A DNA stretch of 64,000 nucleotides, taken from contig JAFKKF010000011.1 in assembly GCA_017305635.1 (NCBI GenBank), positions 62,001 to 126,000 of the forward strand, read 5' to 3'. A program made the translations under genes and the position numbers. Under the pieces are notes generated by a model. It did no database searches, had not been told where the DNA came from, and worked only from the letters and a program-made list of their open reading frames with translations. Positions 29,992 to 39,990 of this stretch are shown piece after piece (position 1 is the stretch's first letter; the number at the start of each line of letters is the position of its first letter). The DNA is from Hyphomicrobiales bacterium (lineage in GTDB: Bacteria > Pseudomonadota > Alphaproteobacteria > Rhizobiales > Kaistiaceae).

Positions 29992-31413
29992 ATGGGCAAG
30001 GTAACCGGCTTCCTCGAAATCGATCGGCGCGATCGGAAGTATCTCCCGGCCGCCGACCGCATCCGCAACTATCGCGAATTCGTCATCCCGCTCGGGCGCG
30101 AGGCGACGCGCGACCAAGCCGCGCGCTGCATGAACTGCGGCATCCCGTTCTGCCACACGGGCTGCCCGGTCAATAACCAGATCCCCGACTTCAACGACCT
30201 CGTCTATCGCGACGACTGGCTGACGGCGCTCCGCAATCTCCAGTCGACGAACAATTTCCCGGAATTCACCGGCCGCGTCTGCCCGGCGCCGTGCGAGGAA
30301 TCCTGCACGCTCAACCTCCAGGACGCGCCGGTCACCATCAAGACGATCGAATGCGCCATCGTCGACCGCGGCTGGGAGGAAGGCTGGATCACGCCGCAGC
30401 CGCCGCCGGTGAAGACCGGCAGGAAGGTCGCCGTGATCGGCTCCGGTCCGTCCGGCCTTGCCTGCGCGCAGCAGCTCGCCCGCGCCGGCCATGACGTGCA
30501 CCTCTACGAGAAGAACCAGAAGGCCGGCGGCCTGCTCCGCTACGGAATTCCCGACTTCAAGATGGAGAAGCACCTGATCGACCGTCGCATCGAACAGATG
30601 AAGGCCGAGGGCGTGACCCTCCATGCCGGCGTGCATGTCGGCGTCGACGTCGCCATCGCCGAGATCGTCGCGGACCATGACGCCGTGGTCATGTCGGGCG
30701 GCGCCGAGCATGGCCGCGACCTGCCGATCCCGGGACGGGAGCTTCGCGGCATCCACTTCGCCATGCAGTTCCTGCCGCAGCAGAACCGCAGGAACAGCGA
30801 CGAGCCGACCGGCAACGTCGAGCCGATCCTCGCCGGCGGCAAGCACGTCGTCGTCATCGGCGGCGGCGATACCGGGTCCGACTGCATCGGCACCTCGTTC
30901 CGCCAGGGCGCCGTGAACGTCATCCAGCTCGAGATCATGCCGCGGCCGCCGGAGCGCGAGAACAAGCCGGTCACATGGCCGGACTGGCCGCTGAAGCTGC
31001 GCACGTCGTCGTCGCAGGACGAGGGCGCCGAACGCGACTTCTCGGTGCTCACCGAAAAGTTCACCGGCGATGCCGACGGCAACGTGAAGCTGCTCCACTG
31101 CGTCCGCGTCGACAACAAGATGCAGAAGGTGCCGGGCTCCGAGTTCACGCTGAAGGCGGAGCTGGTGCTGCTCGCCATGGGCTTCGTCGGCCCGGTCCAC
31201 GAGGGCATGATCAACACGCTCGGCGTCGAGCTCGACAAGCGCGGCAACGTCCAGGCGGACACGAGCAAGTACAAGACCTCGGTCGACAAGGTCTTCTCCT
31301 GCGGCGACATGCGCCGCGGCCAGTCGCTGGTCGTCTGGGCGATCCGCGAGGGGCGCCAGTGCGCGCGCTCGGTGGACGAGTTCCTGATGGGCGAGACGAC
31401 CCTGCCGCGGTAG
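29992..31413 (+). CDS. gltD: Glutamate synthase small subunit
   Basis: This is the FAD/NADPH-binding partner of GltB (473 aa). It passes electrons from NADPH to the iron-sulfur clusters and the FMN of the large subunit. The N-terminal cluster region has [14 protein letters not shown] and CPAPCEESC. The FAD-binding [13 protein letters not shown] begins near residue 151 and the NADPH-binding [11 protein letters not shown] near 285. The C-terminal [14 protein letters not shown] segment closes the FAD site. The ATG at 29992 gives the standard N-terminus [12 protein letters not shown]; an upstream extension is not conserved. The gap to gltB is unusually long for this pair. Confidence 0.97.
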   Translation: MGKVTGFLEIDRRDRKYLPAADRIRNYREFVIPLGREATRDQAARCMNCGIPFCHTGCPVNNQIPDFNDLVYRDDWLTALRNLQSTNNFPEFTGRVCPAPCEESCTLNLQDAPVTIKTIECAIVDRGWEEGWITPQPPPVKTGRKVAVIGSGPSGLACAQQLARAGHDVHLYEKNQKAGGLLRYGIPDFKMEKHLIDRRIEQMKAEGVTLHAGVHVGVDVAIAEIVADHDAVVMSGGAEHGRDLPIPGRELRGIHFAMQFLPQQNRRNSDEPTGNVEPILAGGKHVVVIGGGDTGSDCIGTSFRQGAVNVIQLEIMPRPPERENKPVTWPDWPLKLRTSSSQDEGAERDFSVLTEKFTGDADGNVKLLHCVRVDNKMQKVPGSEFTLKAELVLLAMGFVGPVHEGMINTLGVELDKRGNVQADTSKYKTSVDKVFSCGDMRRGQSLVVWAIREGRQCARSVDEFLMGETTLPR

Positions 31414-31464
31414 GGCGCAACCTCTCCGGCTTGCCCCTCCCCTTGGTGGGAGAGGGCGATCTTC

Positions 31465-32724
31465 CTAGTTCGCGACCGCCGTCGCCGCCCCCGCGGCGTC
31501 CAGCGCCGAGGGGCCGGGCACCTTGGCGGCGGGCGGCGTGTCGGAACCCGGCCAGGCGAAATCGTCGACGCGGCCGGCGACGGAAGGAAGCGCGTCGCCC
31601 TTCACCACCATGCGGAAGCGGGCGGATTCGGAGGTCGGCGCGGCGGCCTCGGGTCCGCCGGCGAGCACGTCGCCGGCGCCGGGAGCGGGGTCGGAGAGCG
31701 ACATTACCGGGCCGACCAGCCGCTTGCTGCCATCCGGCGCGATCTCGATCGTGCTCGTCTGGCTGGTTGCCGGCAGGAGATCGACGAGGCCGACGCCGAC
31801 GCCCGATTTCTGGCGCATCTCGCGCTCGACATAGAAGGCGAGCTTCAGGCGGCCGGCGCGCGTGAAGTTGATGCCGTCGGGCGTGCGCAGCTGGCGCACC
31901 TGCCCGTCGAGGTCCGGGCCGTTGGAGATGTACTGGCCGTTGGCATTGGTGAAGCCGATCCAGATGTCGATGAAGGCGCCGCCCGCCGCTTCCACCCGCG
32001 GCTTGTAGAGCGTGTTGAGATAGGCGAGGTCGTCCGAGGCGCCGGAGACGCGCACCGGCGGCGCGCTCACCCAGAAGAACGGCTTGCCATAGACCTTCAG
32101 CGTATCGGCAATGCCCTCGATGCGTTGCGTATAAGTCTTCTCCCACGGGCCGGAATGAACGGCCCAGCGCTCGTTGCCCACCTTCATCTGCTGGCGGTCA
32201 TTGGTGCCGAGGGCGACGACGATGAAATCGGGCTTCTCGCTGTTCAGCACCTCCGGAAGCGACTTGTTCCAGTCGAGCGCGTCGGTGCGGACGAGGCCGG
32301 ACGCGTCGCTGGACTTGTCGATCACGGCGAGCTTCGGCTCGTTGGCGAGCTGCTGGTCGAGGCCCCAGGCGAGGCCGCCGGCGACGAAATCGCCGATGAC
32401 CAGGATCTTCCGCGCCTTCGGATCCTTCGGCTGGACCTGGACCGTGGGCACGGCGGGCTCCGCCGGGGCGGCGGGCTTGCGCACCTTCTTGCGCGGCGCC
32501 GCCGGGATATCGTCCGGATAGGGATCGTCACCGAAGAGGAAGGGATTGCCGAAGAGGCCGCCATTGTTGCGCGGCTTGCGCTTCTTGCTCGAAGACGGCG
32601 GAGGGCCCGGCGGCGGGCCGAACAGGCGGTCGAAAAGGCCGGCCTCGGCGACGCCCGGCACGGCGACGACCGCCGGCATGCCGAGCGCGAGAACGATCAG
32701 GAATGCGAATATCCGGCGGGCCAT
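31465..32724 (-). CDS. DUF459 SGNH-fold periplasmic protein
   Basis: This 419-residue protein has a signal peptide (MARRIFAFLIVLALGMPAVVAVPGVAEA), a Pro/Lys-rich linker (residues ~38-105) and a DUF459 domain (~110-300) of the SGNH-hydrolase fold, followed by a C-terminal low-complexity tail. The fold markers are visible but altered. The GDS(L) block reads VIGDFVAGGL with Phe in place of the nucleophile Ser, GxND is intact (ALGTNDRQQ), and the DxxH block reads DGINFT with Asn in place of His. A hydrolase role is therefore doubtful. The MltB gene upstream on the same strand (61-nt gap) suggests a cell-wall or polysaccharide role. Confidence 0.83.
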   Translation of the reverse strand: MARRIFAFLIVLALGMPAVVAVPGVAEAGLFDRLFGPPPGPPPSSSKKRKPRNNGGLFGNPFLFGDDPYPDDIPAAPRKKVRKPAAPAEPAVPTVQVQPKDPKARKILVIGDFVAGGLAWGLDQQLANEPKLAVIDKSSDASGLVRTDALDWNKSLPEVLNSEKPDFIVVALGTNDRQQMKVGNERWAVHSGPWEKTYTQRIEGIADTLKVYGKPFFWVSAPPVRVSGASDDLAYLNTLYKPRVEAAGGAFIDIWIGFTNANGQYISNGPDLDGQVRQLRTPDGINFTRAGRLKLAFYVEREMRQKSGVGVGLVDLLPATSQTSTIEIAPDGSKRLVGPVMSLSDPAPGAGDVLAGGPEAAAPTSESARFRMVVKGDALPSVAGRVDDFAWPGSDTPPAAKVPGPSALDAAGAATAVAN

Positions 32725-32785
32725 GCGAAGTCCGTTGGTTGCACTATCGGCGCGTCCTGGCGCGGCGCCCACCCGCTCAGGCATT

Positions 32786-34024
32786 CTAGCGGGCCGCCTG
32801 AAGCTGCCGCAAGAGCCGGCGGTTGCCGACGCCGTCGGGGGTCAGCTTGTTGGCGATCTGGAAGTTGCGGATCGCCTCGCGGCTGCCGCTGCCGATATCG
32901 CCATCGACGTCGCCGGAATAATAGCCCTTGGCGGTGAGGAGCTGCTGCACCCGCTTGCGTTCGTCGAGCGTCAGCGGCGGCTCATGGCCCGGCCATTCGG
33001 TCGCGAAGGCGCCTCCGCCGCGCAGGCGATCGGCAAGATGGCCGACGGCGAGCGCATAGGAATCGGCATTGTTGTAGCGCTTGATCACGCGGAAATTGGC
33101 GAGGAGCAGGAAGACGGGCGCGTTCTTCCCCGCCGGCATGAAGAGGGTGGCGCTGTCGCCCGGCCGCGGGAAGCCCTGCCCGCCCGGCCGCCTGACGCCG
33201 AGCTTTTCCCATTCGCCGAGCGTGCGGACATTCTTGCCGGTGTTCAGGCCGGCCGGCAGCACCACCTCGTAGCCCCAGGTATGGCCGGTGTTCCAGCCGG
33301 ACTTCTTGAGGTAGTTGGCGGTTGAGGCGAGCGCATCCGGCACCGAGGTCCAGATGTTGCGGTGCCCGTCGCCGTCGAAATCGACCGCGAAGGCATTGTA
33401 GGTGGTCGGGATGAACTGGGTCTGCCCCATGGCCCCGGCCCAGGAACCCATCATGGCGCCGATGGAGATGTCGCCGCGCTGCACGATCTTGAGCGCCGCG
33501 ATGAGCTGCTGCCGGCCGAACCTGGCGAAGCGACCGCCGGAATAGGCGAGCGTGGCGAGCGACCGGATCGTGTTCCGGACGAGCTTCGGGTTTTCGAGGA
33601 CATGACCGTAGTGCGATTCGATCCCCCAGACGGCAGCGACGACGTAGCGGTCGACCCCGTAGCGCGCCTCGATCCGGGCGAGCGTCGTGCCGTACTTGGC
33701 GATCGCCTCCTTGCCCTCGGAGAGGCGCTCCTCGGAGACCATCATGTCGAGATAGTCCCAGATCTTGGTCTTGAACTCGGCCTGGGTCTGCGACTTCTGG
33801 ATGACGTCCGGATCGGGCTGGAAATTGCCGAGCGCGTCGTCGAAGACCTGGCGCGAGATGCCGGCCGCCTTCGCCTCCGGCCAGAGGGATTGGGCCCATT
33901 GCGCCGGCGACGGGCGCGCCGCCGCCGGGCCGGCGAGGCCCGCACAGAAAAGCAGCAACGCCAGGAGGGATGACGCTGCCCGCAGGAACGCGACGGCGCG
34001 CCACTCGCCCGAATCAGGATTCAT
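32786..34024 (-). CDS. Lytic murein transglycosylase, MltB type
   Basis: This 412-residue enzyme cleaves the glycan backbone of peptidoglycan, leaving 1,6-anhydro ends. A signal peptide covers residues ~10-37 (AAAR end). The catalytic Glu136 is in VWGIESHYG, followed by the family block AMMGSWAGAMGQTQFIPTTYNAFAVDFDGDG. A C-terminal peptidoglycan-binding domain (from ~residue 350; LLTAKGYYSGDVDGDIGSGSREAIRNFQ) anchors it to the wall. The ATG at 34024 leaves a compact start; an ATG 27 codons upstream is possible but less likely. It is divergent from a glycosyltransferase gene. Confidence 0.92.
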   Translation of the reverse strand: MNPDSGEWRAVAFLRAASSLLALLLFCAGLAGPAAARPSPAQWAQSLWPEAKAAGISRQVFDDALGNFQPDPDVIQKSQTQAEFKTKIWDYLDMMVSEERLSEGKEAIAKYGTTLARIEARYGVDRYVVAAVWGIESHYGHVLENPKLVRNTIRSLATLAYSGGRFARFGRQQLIAALKIVQRGDISIGAMMGSWAGAMGQTQFIPTTYNAFAVDFDGDGHRNIWTSVPDALASTANYLKKSGWNTGHTWGYEVVLPAGLNTGKNVRTLGEWEKLGVRRPGGQGFPRPGDSATLFMPAGKNAPVFLLLANFRVIKRYNNADSYALAVGHLADRLRGGGAFATEWPGHEPPLTLDERKRVQQLLTAKGYYSGDVDGDIGSGSREAIRNFQIANKLTPDGVGNRRLLRQLQAAR

Positions 34025-34186
34025 TTCGGCTCCTCGAGCCCGATTCGCCCGCCGCGACCGGAGATTGGTTCGCATAGTAACGATTTGCGACACAAGAATG
34101 GCCATAGTTCCGCTGTAACCTGTCGCGATCGCCCGCTAGTTTCGCGAGAGAGTTCTCCCCACCGCAGGAACGACCAGCCTCCCTCC

Positions 34187-35290
34187 ATGCGCTTTGCCTT
34201 CGTGATCACCTCGCTTTTTCCGACCGGGGGCCTGCAGCGGGACTGCGTCGCCATCGCCGAGCTGCTGTCGGCAATGGGCCACGAGGTCACCATCGTCACC
34301 ACCGATTACCGCGAGGAGATGGCGGCGGGCGCCGCCCGGATCGAAGTCTGGCAGGTGCGCGGGCTGACCAAGACGGGCCAGGTCCGCTCGCTGTCGGCGG
34401 CCCTCGGCGCCGCCCGCGACCGGTTCGACCGGATCGTCGCCTTCAGCAAGGTACCGGGCGCCGACATCTACTATTGCGCCGATCCGCCGCGCGCCGACAT
34501 CCACCGGTCGCGCTTCGGGCTTGCCACGCTGCCGGGCGGCCTGACGCAGGTCGAGGGCGAGATCTTCGGACCGCAGGCCGCAACCTCGCTGATCGTCCTC
34601 GCCGCGCACCAGGTCGAAACCTATCGCCGCGCCTGGGCCACGCCCGAGTCCCGCTTCAGGATATTGCCGCCGACGCTCGCCCCCGCCCGGCGCCAGCCCG
34701 AGGCCGGCGCGCCCGGCCGCGCCGCCATCCGGGAAGCGCTCGGCGTCGACGGCGAGGCACCCGTCTGGCTTGCCGTGGCGAGCGCCCCGCGCACCAAGGG
34801 CATGGACCGCACCGTCGAAGCGCTGCCCGCTTATCCCGCGGCGACCCTTCTCGTCGCCGGGACAGCGCCGGGCGGCAAGTCGGCGCGATGGATCACGCGC
34901 CATGCCGCGCACCTCTCGGTCGACGGCCGGGTGAAGCTCCTCGGCTACCGCGAGGACATGCCTCTCCTGATGGCGGCGGCGGACGTCCTCGTCCACCCCG
35001 CCCGGCGCGAGACGACGGGGACCACGATCCTCGAGGCGCTCGCGAGCGGCCTGCCCGTGATCACGACGGCCGTCTGCGGCTACGCTCCGCATGTCGCAAA
35101 CGCGGATGCCGGCGTCGTCCTCGCCGAGCCGTTCCGCCGGGAGGAATTGCTGGCCGCCCTCGCCCGGGCCGCGAATCCGGCGACTCGGGAACGCTGGTCC
35201 CGGAACGGCCTCGCCTATGGCAGCGATCCCTCGCTGAGCACCGGCCTGGCCGCCGCGGCCGAGCTGATGGCCGGCCCTCTCTGGGCCTAG
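34187..35290 (+). CDS. Glycosyltransferase family 4
   Basis: This 367-residue GT-B glycosyltransferase begins MRFAFVITSLFPTGGLQRDCVAIAE, typical of the GT4 acceptor domain. The C-terminal donor domain has APRTKGMDRTVEALP and the sugar-nucleotide block HPARRETTGTTILEALASGLPVITTAVCGY. A WaaG/RfaG-like role in lipopolysaccharide core building is possible because of the GGLQRD start, but the sugar cannot be told. Upstream ATG codons lie in the same frame, but the family start is at 34187. Its stop overlaps the end of the convergent GT2 gene by 4 nt. Confidence 0.88.
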   Translation: MRFAFVITSLFPTGGLQRDCVAIAELLSAMGHEVTIVTTDYREEMAAGAARIEVWQVRGLTKTGQVRSLSAALGAARDRFDRIVAFSKVPGADIYYCADPPRADIHRSRFGLATLPGGLTQVEGEIFGPQAATSLIVLAAHQVETYRRAWATPESRFRILPPTLAPARRQPEAGAPGRAAIREALGVDGEAPVWLAVASAPRTKGMDRTVEALPAYPAATLLVAGTAPGGKSARWITRHAAHLSVDGRVKLLGYREDMPLLMAAADVLVHPARRETTGTTILEALASGLPVITTAVCGYAPHVANADAGVVLAEPFRREELLAALARAANPATRERWSRNGLAYGSDPSLSTGLAAAAELMAGPLWA

Positions 35291-36339
35291 CCGGCAGCCC
35301 TGCCGAAGAGGAGCCGGAACGCCCTGAGGGCATCGAGCCGGACCACCGCCGCGATCGCCGCCGGATAGGACAGGGAGGACGGACGCGCGCCGAGACGCGC
35401 CATGTTGGCGATGGCGGCCTGCGCGAGCTGCCTCTCGGCATGGGCCAGCGAGGGCGCCGTCAGCAGCCGAAGGTCGTCGTCGGTGGGCCTGCGCCGCGTG
35501 AAAGTCTCCGGCTCGGCGAAGGCGAGCGCCCGGAACAGCCGGATCTCGGCGGCGAGCGGCTCATGCGGCGGGATTTCTGCGTCGAGGTCGATCGGTTCCT
35601 CCCGCGCCATGCTGGGGTCGGGCCCGCCTTCCCGCCGGATGACCGCGCAGCGCCGCGCCAGCGCCGCCGAGAAGGCCTGGCGCAGCGCCGAGCGCGCGCT
35701 CACCGAATCCTCGTGCACCCGGTAGGCGCCCAGCCGGGCGGCGAGATTGCCGACCTTTCCCTGCTCGGCGAGCCGCAGCCAGAGGTCGTAGTCCTCCGCG
35801 CCGGTGAAGAAAGACCGGTAGCCGCCCGCCGCCTCCACCGCCTTCCGGCGCATCATCACGCTGGAATGCGAGAAGACGTTCGCCTGCGGCAGGATCTCGA
35901 CGATGCGCTCGTGCTCGGTCGGATAGGTGATGGCGCCTCTCGGACGGCCCCCCGCCTCGCCGATGCGGTCGAGGGCGGTGCCGAGGAGCACGAGGTCGGG
36001 ATCCGCCTCGAAGGCCGCGACCTGCGCGGCGAGGCGCCCGGGATAGGCGATGTCGTCGGCGTCGAGCCGGGCGACCAGCGGCGCGCGGGCATAGCGCCTG
36101 CCCCTCTCCAGCGCCGCGACGATGCCCGTCGCCGGCTGGCTGGCAATGACGATCCGGGAATCCTTCCGGCGAAGGCCGGCGAGGATCGCCGGCGTGCCGT
36201 CGCTCGATCCGTCATCGACCACGATCATCTCGCGCGACGGCTCCCGCTCGCGCATGATGCTGCCGATGGCAGCCTCGACGAAACGCTCGCCGTTCCGCAC
36301 CGGCAGGACGACGCTCACGACCGGAATTGCCAAAAGCAC
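35287..36339 (-). CDS. Glycosyltransferase family 2
   Basis: This 350-residue GT-A enzyme has the family pattern PVVSVVLPVRNGERFVEAAIGSI, IVVDDGSSDGTPAIL, LDADDIAYPGRL (the DxD metal site) and the acceptor block AEDYDLWLRLAEQGKV. It transfers an unknown sugar, presumably to a polysaccharide or lipopolysaccharide. The start at 36339 is a GTG; a later in-frame start is possible. About 100 residues follow the catalytic domain and have no recognised fold. It is divergent from the next glycosyltransferase gene (89-nt gap). Confidence 0.88.
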   Translation of the reverse strand: MLLAIPVVSVVLPVRNGERFVEAAIGSIMREREPSREMIVVDDGSSDGTPAILAGLRRKDSRIVIASQPATGIVAALERGRRYARAPLVARLDADDIAYPGRLAAQVAAFEADPDLVLLGTALDRIGEAGGRPRGAITYPTEHERIVEILPQANVFSHSSVMMRRKAVEAAGGYRSFFTGAEDYDLWLRLAEQGKVGNLAARLGAYRVHEDSVSARSALRQAFSAALARRCAVIRREGGPDPSMAREEPIDLDAEIPPHEPLAAEIRLFRALAFAEPETFTRRRPTDDDLRLLTAPSLAHAERQLAQAAIANMARLGARPSSLSYPAAIAAVVRLDALRAFRLLFGRAAG

Positions 36340-36428
36340 GCTCCTCGGGCAACCATGCGATGATACGTCTCCTGAGGCGTCGTGTCGCGGGCGGAGCGAC
36401 GGAAAACGACCGCGGACAACGAGGAAAA

Positions 36429-37829
36429 ATGGCGCAGAGGCTGGCGGTTGACCTGTCGCTCCTCCTGCGCTGGACAGGGCCTCCGGTAGGCATCATGCGG
36501 GTCGAGGCGGAGATCGCCCGCCGCGCCATCGGCCGCAGGGACACGGACTTCGTCTTCTTCGACACGCGCAGCGCCGCCTTCCGGACCATCCGGCCCGAGT
36601 CGGTTCGCAGCGCCATCGCCGGCACCGCCGCGATCGACCTTTCCGGCATGCCCGACCCGCGCGAGGTCCGGCGCGATGCGGCGGGGTCCCTCCTCCACCG
36701 CCTCGACCCGTATCTCACGGCGGTCCGCCGGCCGCGGCGCTTCGCCATCGACAGCCTCGAACGGGCACGCGACCTGCTGCCCGCCGGCGGACTGCATGAC
36801 GCCGCGACGCGGATGCAGGAGAAGCTCTTCAGTGCCCGCCACCGCCGGCTCTATTTCGACCGGGAAGGCCGGCGCCGGACTCTCCGGCCGATCGACAGGC
36901 TGCTCGGGCCGCCGGCCCCGCTCGACCGCGACACCGTGCTCTTCAGTGCGGGCGCCGACTGGAACACGAAGAATCCTGCCCACATGCACGCGCTCAAGCA
37001 GCGCGACGGCTGGCGCCTGGTGAACGTCTGCTACGATCTCATTCCGCTGGACATGCCGCATTTCTTCCCACCGCGCGACGTCGCCGTGGTCGGCGACTAT
37101 TTCCGGCGGATGATCGGAGCGACCGACCGCTTCGTCGCCATATCGCAGGCGACCGCGCGCGACCTGCGCGCCTTCGCCGACCGCGAGAATCTCGCCCTCG
37201 GCGACGTGCAGGTGGAGCCGCTCGGCTCCGATCTCCCGGCCGCAGCCGCCGAGAACCTGCCGCCCGGCCTTTCGCCCCAACGCTATATCCTCTTCGTCAG
37301 CACCATCGAGCCGCGCAAGAACCACGCGATCCTGCTGCGGGCGTGGGAACGGCTCAACCGGGAGGGCCTGCCGGAGAAGGCCGGCGTCAAGCTCGTCTTC
37401 GTCGGGAGGCATGGCTGGGACGTCGACCCGGTGCTGAAGGGGATAGCCGAGGCGCGGAACCTGATCCATCTCGCCGATGCCGATGACAGCCTGCTCTCCC
37501 TCCTCTACGAGAAGGCCGCCTTCTGCGTCTATCCCTCCCTCTACGAGGGATACGGCCTGCCGATCGTCGAGGCCTTCCGCCACGGACGCGCGGTCATTGC
37601 CTCCGATCGCGGATCCATCCCGGAAGTGATGGCGGATCTCGGTCCCTGCCTCGATCCCGGGGACGAGGATGCCTGGGCCGCGGCGCTGAGGGACTGGATC
37701 ATCCACCCCGCCGCCATCGCCGAGCGCGAGGCGGCGATCCGCGCGGGCTTCCGGCCGGTAACCTGGGACGAGGCGGCCGCGCGCTATATCGGCCAGGCGC
37801 TTTCGGTCTTCGACCTGCCGCCGCGCTAG
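36429..37829 (+). CDS. Glycosyltransferase family 4 with N-terminal extension
   Basis: This 466-residue protein has a C-terminal GT4 donor domain (EPRKNHAILLRAWERL near 295, VFVGRHGWDVDPVL, PSLYEGYGLPIVEAFRHGRAVIASDRGSIPEV near 385-415). It is preceded by a ~270-residue N-terminal part (RLAVDLSLLLRWTGPPVGIMRVEAEI) that is longer than a simple acceptor domain. The pattern resembles mannosyltransferases in exopolysaccharide gene clusters. A GAGGAAA ribosome site precedes the ATG. Its stop overlaps the end of convergent galE by 4 nt. Confidence 0.87.
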   Translation: MAQRLAVDLSLLLRWTGPPVGIMRVEAEIARRAIGRRDTDFVFFDTRSAAFRTIRPESVRSAIAGTAAIDLSGMPDPREVRRDAAGSLLHRLDPYLTAVRRPRRFAIDSLERARDLLPAGGLHDAATRMQEKLFSARHRRLYFDREGRRRTLRPIDRLLGPPAPLDRDTVLFSAGADWNTKNPAHMHALKQRDGWRLVNVCYDLIPLDMPHFFPPRDVAVVGDYFRRMIGATDRFVAISQATARDLRAFADRENLALGDVQVEPLGSDLPAAAAENLPPGLSPQRYILFVSTIEPRKNHAILLRAWERLNREGLPEKAGVKLVFVGRHGWDVDPVLKGIAEARNLIHLADADDSLLSLLYEKAAFCVYPSLYEGYGLPIVEAFRHGRAVIASDRGSIPEVMADLGPCLDPGDEDAWAAALRDWIIHPAAIAEREAAIRAGFRPVTWDEAAARYIGQALSVFDLPPR

Positions 37830-38818
37830 TCCCGGGCATTGCGGCGCGAAAGCCGCTCCTCCCAGGCAAGCGCGTCGCCGACGATGCCGCCGAGGTCGGC
37901 ATGGCGCGGCCGCCAGCCGAAGCGCTCCATGGCAAGGTCCGGGGCCGCGACGATGGCGACCGGGTCGCCCGGACGGCGTGCGCCGAGATGGACGCGGAAA
38001 TCGCGCCCCGAGACGCGCTTCACGGCGTCGAGCACTTCGAGGACAGAGAAGCCCTGCCCGTATCCGCAATTGGCGACGAGGCTCGCCCCCCCGCTCCGCA
38101 GGTAGCGGAGCGCGTCGGCATGGGCCGCGGCAAGGTCGCTGACATGGATGTAATCGCGGATGCAGGTGCCGTCAGCGGTCGGATAGTCGGTGCCGTAGAC
38201 GGTGATCGCCTCGCGCTTGCCGAGGGCGGTCTCGCAGGCGACCTTGATGAGGTGGGTCGCGCCGCGCGTCGACTGGCCCGTGCGCCCCGCCGGATCGGCG
38301 CCGGCGACGTTGAAGTAGCGGAGCGCGACGTAGCGCAGGTCGTGCGCCGCCGCGGTATCGGCGAGCATCAGCTCGGTCATGAGCTTCGACCGCCCATAGG
38401 GCGATTCCGGCCGGAGCGGCATGTCCTCGCGGACCGGGAAGGTCTCCGGCGTGCCATAGACCGCGGCGGTGGAGGAGAAGATGAAATGCTTCACCCCGCC
38501 GCGCACGGCCGCCTCGATGAGGGCGCGCGATTTCACCGTGTTGTTGAGGTAGTAGCCGAGCGGATCGACAACCGAATCCGGCACCACGATCGAGCCGGCA
38601 AAATGGATGATCGCCTCGATGCCGTGCTCGCGGATGAGGCGGAGCACGAGCTCGGTGTCGCCGACATCGCCCTCGACCAGCTTCGCCTCGGGAGCGACCG
38701 CCCAGCGGAACCCGGTGGAAAGGTTGTCGAGGACGACGACCGCATGGCCATCATCGGTCAGTCGCCACGTCATGTGGCTGCCGATATAGCCGCCGCCGCC
38801 GGTCACCAGAATCGCCAT
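37826..38818 (-). CDS. galE: UDP-glucose 4-epimerase
   Basis: This 330-residue NAD-dependent epimerase interconverts UDP-glucose and UDP-galactose. The Rossmann motif GGGGYIGSH is at residues 7-15, the catalytic Ser with the YxxxK pair is in SPYGRSK (~residues 145-151), and the C-terminal block RRPGDPVAIVA is the substrate-binding region. It lies between a glycosyltransferase and galU, so it probably supplies UDP-galactose for surface polysaccharide. Confidence 0.95.
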   Translation of the reverse strand: MAILVTGGGGYIGSHMTWRLTDDGHAVVVLDNLSTGFRWAVAPEAKLVEGDVGDTELVLRLIREHGIEAIIHFAGSIVVPDSVVDPLGYYLNNTVKSRALIEAAVRGGVKHFIFSSTAAVYGTPETFPVREDMPLRPESPYGRSKLMTELMLADTAAAHDLRYVALRYFNVAGADPAGRTGQSTRGATHLIKVACETALGKREAITVYGTDYPTADGTCIRDYIHVSDLAAAHADALRYLRSGGASLVANCGYGQGFSVLEVLDAVKRVSGRDFRVHLGARRPGDPVAIVAAPDLAMERFGWRPRHADLGGIVGDALAWEERLSRRNARD

Positions 38819-38998
38819 GGCGCGGATAATAGGGAGGGTGCCCTGCCCTCGCCACCTTTGCCGGCGAGGAGCATGCGCTAACCGGCGGTTTACGTTAAAA
38901 GCGGAACCGGCTGCCGGTGTAAAAGCAGCGTCAGCCCGCGCCTGTTAGGCATGGGGCATGACTGCGGAACGTCCGCTGAAAAGGTGAGGCATTTCGAG

Positions 38999-39985
38999 AT
39001 GATCGCTCCCGTCCGCAAGGCCGTCTTCCCGGTAGCCGGCCTCGGCACGCGTTTCCTCCCCGCCACCAAGTCGGTGCCGAAGGAGATGCTGACCGTCGTC
39101 GACCGGCCGGTCCTGCAATATGCCGTGGACGAGGCCCGCGAGGCCGGCATCACCCATTTCATCTTCGTCACCGGCCGCAACAAGGCGGTGATCGAGGACT
39201 ATTTCGACATCCAGTACGAGCTCGAGACGACGCTGCGCGAGCGCGGCAAGACCGCCGCGCTGGCCGATCTCAACGACACGCTGCCGGAGGCCGGCACCTT
39301 CTCCTTCACCCGCCAGCAAGCGCCCCTCGGCCTCGGCCACGCCATCTGGTGCGCCCGCGACCTGGTCGGCGACGAGCCCTTCGCGGTGCTCCTTCCCGAC
39401 ATGCTCCTGCAGGGGGCGCCCGGCTGCCTGAAGAGCATGATGGAGGTCTATGAGCGCACCGGCGGCAATGTCATCGCCGTCGGCGAATGCGACCCGAAGC
39501 ATGTCGGCCAGTACGGCATCGTCGGCGTCGGCGAGACCGCCGGCGACGCCTTCCGCATCACCTCGATGATCGAGAAGCCGAGGCCCGCCGAGGCGCCGTC
39601 CAACCGCTACATCAACGGCCGCTACATCTTCCAGCCCGAGCTGTTCTCGCACCTGTCGAGCTTCACGCGCGGCGCCGGCGGCGAGATCCAGGTGACCGAT
39701 GCCATGATCGCGCTGGCCAAGGACCAGCCCTTCTACGGCTGGACCTGGTCGGGCCGCACCTATGACTGCGGCTCCAAGGCCGGCTATTTCGCCGCCACCT
39801 TCGCCTATGCCATCGCCCGCGACGACCTGCTTCCGGCGCTCGCCGCCGAGATCGACGCCCATGCGAGCCTGAGACCCGACGGCACGGTCATCGACATCGC
39901 CGTGGACCCGGCGCTGCAGGGGCTCCGCGAGATCGTCCAGCGCCGGCTGAACGCGCTCGGCCGACGCCGGGACGGCACCGGCTGA
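38999..39985 (+). CDS. galU: UTP-glucose-1-phosphate uridylyltransferase
   Basis: This 328-residue enzyme makes UDP-glucose from glucose-1-phosphate and UTP. The nucleotide-binding start is [22 protein letters not shown] with the [11 protein letters not shown] block. The [20 protein letters not shown] and [15 protein letters not shown] segments also match the family. The ATG at 38999 gives the family N-terminus and has AGGTGAGG upstream; a start 16 codons earlier would be longer than usual. It is divergent from galE (180-nt gap). The product feeds galE and the glycosyltransferases here. Confidence 0.96.
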   Translation: MIAPVRKAVFPVAGLGTRFLPATKSVPKEMLTVVDRPVLQYAVDEAREAGITHFIFVTGRNKAVIEDYFDIQYELETTLRERGKTAALADLNDTLPEAGTFSFTRQQAPLGLGHAIWCARDLVGDEPFAVLLPDMLLQGAPGCLKSMMEVYERTGGNVIAVGECDPKHVGQYGIVGVGETAGDAFRITSMIEKPRPAEAPSNRYINGRYIFQPELFSHLSSFTRGAGGEIQVTDAMIALAKDQPFYGWTWSGRTYDCGSKAGYFAATFAYAIARDDLLPALAAEIDAHASLRPDGTVIDIAVDPALQGLREIVQRRLNALGRRRDGTG

Positions 39986-39990
39986 CGCGC

